From assembly GCA_946626015.1 (NCBI GenBank), contig CAMOTT010000081.1, forward strand, positions 1 through 8,844: a stretch of DNA of 8,844 bases. Direction: 5' to 3'. A program made the position numbers and the translations under genes. A model generated the notes under the pieces. That model saw only the letters and a list, made by a program, of their open reading frames with translations. It was not told the DNA's origin and did not search any database. The DNA is from an uncultured Clostridia bacterium. GTDB taxonomy: Bacteria > Bacillota > Clostridia > Oscillospirales > Acutalibacteraceae. Positions 7,701 to 8,844 of this stretch are shown here, in pieces. How positions within the stretch are numbered: position 1 is the stretch's first letter; each line of letters begins with the position of its first letter.

Positions 7701-8844
7701 CAGGAGGCCATCGCAGCCCTTGAGGCTTGCGTAAAGCAGGGCTCCGGCGGCACCAGCGCCCTTAAAGAAGCAGTTGACGCAGTTGTTCCCACCAACATCA
7801 ACCCCGATATCGAGCCCGAGATCGATCCCGAGACAGGCGAAGAGACTTATACCTATTATAAGTTCTATGAGGACGAGTACCAGTTCTTCAGCATGTGCGA
7901 CTTCGTTCCCTACACCTATCTCCGTTTCAGGAACGAGAAGAGAGCGGCTGACAAGCTCATCAACAGTAAGGATACCGTTGACGCTGTTAAGCTCGCTTAC
8001 ACAACTCACAGGTTCAACCTCTATGCGGACAGACTTCTGAGAGTTCCCGCTTACAATGACGCCCTTCTTGCAGTTGTTGATGAGTTCGGCGGCATTACGG
8101 AGCGCGGCAGCTACAGCCAGAAGTCATGGGATAGATACGTCACAGCGAGAGACTTTGCCGCTCAGGTGGCAGAGATCCCGCTTGATGATCAGGATTATCC
8201 CATCCTGCCTCTCGAGGGTGAAGATGGCTACAATTCAGGTCTCCGCCAGAGCATGGTCAACAAGGCAAGAGGCGAGCTCATCCTTGCTTACAAGATGCTT
8301 GTTGAAAACGCTGATTACACCCTGCTCAACAACGCTATAGCGAACGCGGCGACTATCCTTGACTCCGCTCAGGCAAACTACACCGCCGCTTCATGGACAG
8401 CATTCCAGAACGCTAAGAACGCTGCGCTTTCACTTTCCCGCGAGCTTGCTAAGACCGTTGACAACCAGAACCTCATCGAGAGACTGGCAACAGATCTTAA
8501 CAACGCGGTTGCAAACCTTAAGCTCAAGGCGGTCTACACAGCATTCAATACTATTATGGCGCAGGCTGCTGCCTACACCGATTCCTCACTCTACACTGAG
8601 GAGTCATGGAACGACTTCCAGGACGCTTTGACAGCGGCTCAGGCTCTCAACCTTGACCTTGATCAGTCACAGCAGGCGCTTATCGACGGAATCGTTTCAA
8701 ATCTGAGCCAGGCTATCGACGCTCTTGTTTACCTTGCAAAGGCAGGCATTGAGGCTATAGCCGGCGCAACGGATATGGGCACGACTCTTAAGATCATCGG
8801 CGCTGACAGCGCCCTTGATGGCGCCCACGGTTCCCACATTCATA
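4638..8844 (+). CDS. Very large secreted protein with FIVAR-like modules, function unknown; 3' end outside window
   Basis: One frame stays open for 1402 complete codons from the TTG at 4638 to the right edge; I read it line by line and found no stop. The N-terminus is a Sec signal peptide (residues 1-27): K-T-K-R, a hydrophobic core and a V-N-A cleavage site before Y-Y-S-A-Y. Residues 28 to about 650 look mostly helical, rich in Leu/Ile/Asp/Asn with few Cys, and match no family I know. They contain two similar pieces, L-F-D-H-F-N-D-I-L (about residues 310-318) and L-F-D-N-L-V (about 345-350). Residues about 680-930 look beta-rich and Ig-like, with a Thr/Ser/Asn/Asp-rich linker near 765-785. 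From about 936 on there are helical segments resembling FIVAR modules of Gram-positive surface proteins, clearest as the tandem pair at residues 1227-1298 and 1299-1364. After 1365 a new segment begins (G-T-T-L-K-I-I-G-A-D) and is cut off. Whether it ends in a sortase signal, S-layer, dockerin or transmembrane anchor cannot be seen. The protein is exported; adhesion or polysaccharide binding is only a guess. Codon choice is strongly biased (AAG, AAC, GAC, CTT, TTC), unlike the upstream gene, which suggests high expression. Confidence 0.9.
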   Translation, partial: MSKTKRIISFLLAVVMLFSVTSVGVNAYYSAYKDSAIIDKYNAVDQPELTAQQYASMALDEVDRMLAKENPIIPIEAGPISYTLDFSSIDKAFDSIKGIWGVASSVISSCGDLKNLNVSAIAGDGAPRRAGATSSDLDVIKAIVKFLGDNSGIIKKAVIKSGSSDALSLGLIDNFYKLDLDVPNMIKGIVYKMAYDVKAPKVVNESMDDMLQVLLDKYLVGELDPDTGEYTGLLPELAGVIDIDETSFYDLLDKAFRLLFNDRVNKLLDTKVRKWVKSSVADDPSLALLINTDYVVPTIDFNSWGDGETLFDHFNDILGDFFMALAKPNLGLSWDYSRGNDGLFDNLVHAAKKVFGETGGAFFLDYIEVLDPASFPDTAEGNEQFLAYVARSLINAFIDYVNVPNTLTTLVEVANYTLRELAGDYIPSQYNNYAEMDLTDIDTAYEIGADFAVYFLSQTMDMGLDYEDDFNGTLNAIVNWGVNHYGGLVASSSGRGWARINSVIFQVLNSSWLPLKANGQPRNDLESIIKDDIIGNLINLNLKGVLDLFAKNPTGELNQSVTYILVSLFKNIINMVFGAGTAAQYANFETMITADKASDPLPTLVQNLINNLYSRTAGTLLPALLPIVCSVLDLSSPQEFEYPYISLGDFIRPAATRFYIHNESSGINTAATDAEYDLHQDQLYKYRVRSITTNQSGVTVKYNGSAVSNLNINGGDSAYFDITGSFTNNSLLILTIKYDILGEDGGAVTSAPIEQKIYTYVSNSTDDSDTIVNVDVLPDDSNGSTLPNRHKGSYYKATYINSYVAPDDKTPAATKNKKIRDLLDVEFTLKRKGTDDEETHLKAATITRGSSTAVNTTLAASGVSAATFGTNNVIKTTKDGGNWNVKPYAVADGATLPADGVYNSNFYFVCSPTTSNQNSTETLQFAHYVVIYNNANLPSIVNSAVKANRQASNYDQTNKVYTYEVEVDGEVETMTTTGPQAWEDYTNALNEAIARVYAPKQYNNFYGAAYRDGYASMAANLQEAIAALEACVKQGSGGTSALKEAVDAVVPTNINPDIEPEIDPETGEETYTYYKFYEDEYQFFSMCDFVPYTYLRFRNEKRAADKLINSKDTVDAVKLAYTTHRFNLYADRLLRVPAYNDALLAVVDEFGGITERGSYSQKSWDRYVTARDFAAQVAEIPLDDQDYPILPLEGEDGYNSGLRQSMVNKARGELILAYKMLVENADYTLLNNAIANAATILDSAQANYTAASWTAFQNAKNAALSLSRELAKTVDNQNLIERLATDLNNAVANLKLKAVYTAFNTIMAQAAAYTDSSLYTEESWNDFQDALTAAQALNLDLDQSQQALIDGIVSNLSQAIDALVYLAKAGIEAIAGATDMGTTLKIIGADSALDGAHGSHIH
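7443..8310 (+). other. Two diverged FIVAR-like helical segments within the secreted protein
   Basis: Residues about 936-1032 (key A-W-E-D-Y-T-N-A-L, with W982) and about 1110-1225 (key K-S-W-D-R-Y-V-T-A, with W1164) each show a Ser/Ala-Trp-x-x-[Tyr] helix start and an Ala/Leu-rich helix, as in the clear repeats that follow. Both carry insertions, and the stretch between them has an acidic linker with D-P-E-T-G-E. The family match is plausible but weaker than for the next two modules. Confidence 0.45.
8316..8729 (+). repeat. Tandem pair of FIVAR-like modules in the secreted protein
   Basis: Two adjacent modules of about 72 and 66 residues (8316-8531 and 8532-8729) each contain Y-T-x-x-S-W-x-x-F-Q-x-A, with Trp codons at 8394 and 8607. 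Each ends in a helix of the form L-x-x-A-[VI]-x-x-L. This is the layout of FIVAR modules, three-helix units found in Gram-positive surface proteins, often near sugar-binding or wall-anchored regions. They usually act as spacers or weak binding modules. DNA identity between the two is low, so the duplication is old. Confidence 0.7.

Noticed and set aside
7392..8009. A 205-codon open frame on the - strand, the longest antisense ORF
   Set aside because: It lies wholly inside the large + strand coding frame. Its Val/Leu/Gly-rich composition is what antisense reading of GAC/AAC/GTT/AAG-rich codons gives, and it has no ribosome binding site or family match.
1..8844. CRISPR array, tRNA, rRNA, insertion sequence or phage genes
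   Set aside because: No regularly spaced repeats, no cloverleaf-like segment, no transposase motif and no terminal inverted repeats were seen; almost all the sequence is accounted for by the two large genes and the leader.

Overview
The window holds the ends of two very large genes, both on the + strand, separated by a 486-base intergenic region with strong signs of a structured, regulated leader. Composition (moderate GC with AT-rich intergenic DNA), the strong GGAGGTG ribosome binding site, the TTG start, the Gram-positive-type signal peptide and the FIVAR-like surface modules suggest a Firmicute of the class Clostridia, perhaps a gut Ruminococcaceae/Oscillospiraceae-type organism. The lineage is an inference; no rRNA or other phylogenetic marker is present.

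Region 1 (1-4151) is the C-terminal 1382 codons of a giant carbohydrate enzyme of the cyclic beta-1,2-glucan synthase (NdvB/ChvB-like) class. It shows a glycoamylase-type domain, then a beta-sandwich domain, then a GH94 phosphorylase-type catalytic domain. The reading frame is open to the left edge, so the GTG at 48 is not the true start. The N-terminal half, where this family carries its membrane segments and glycosyltransferase, lies outside the window.

Region 2 (4152-4637) is noncoding. It contains two candidate sigma-A-type promoters (the better one at 4296-4325), a possible intrinsic terminator inside the transcribed leader (4415-4439), a 19-base direct repeat in two copies 72 bases apart, a run of mutually exclusive TTACT/AGTAA dyads, and a small dyad just upstream of the ribosome binding site. 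Together they look like an attenuated or riboswitch-like leader of no class I recognise.

Region 3 (4638-8844) is one uninterrupted reading frame of 1402 codons that begins at a TTG and runs off the right edge. It is easily missed because it has no well-placed ATG and no stop in the window; the short ORFs seen across this stretch are its shadows. It encodes a secreted protein: signal peptide, long helical region of unknown family, a beta-rich middle and FIVAR-like helical modules near the visible end. The C-terminus, which would show the surface anchor, is missing.

The two genes are probably separate transcription units that share a cell-envelope theme: one makes or trims an extracytoplasmic glucan, the other is an abundant-looking exported protein. 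A functional link between them is only a guess.
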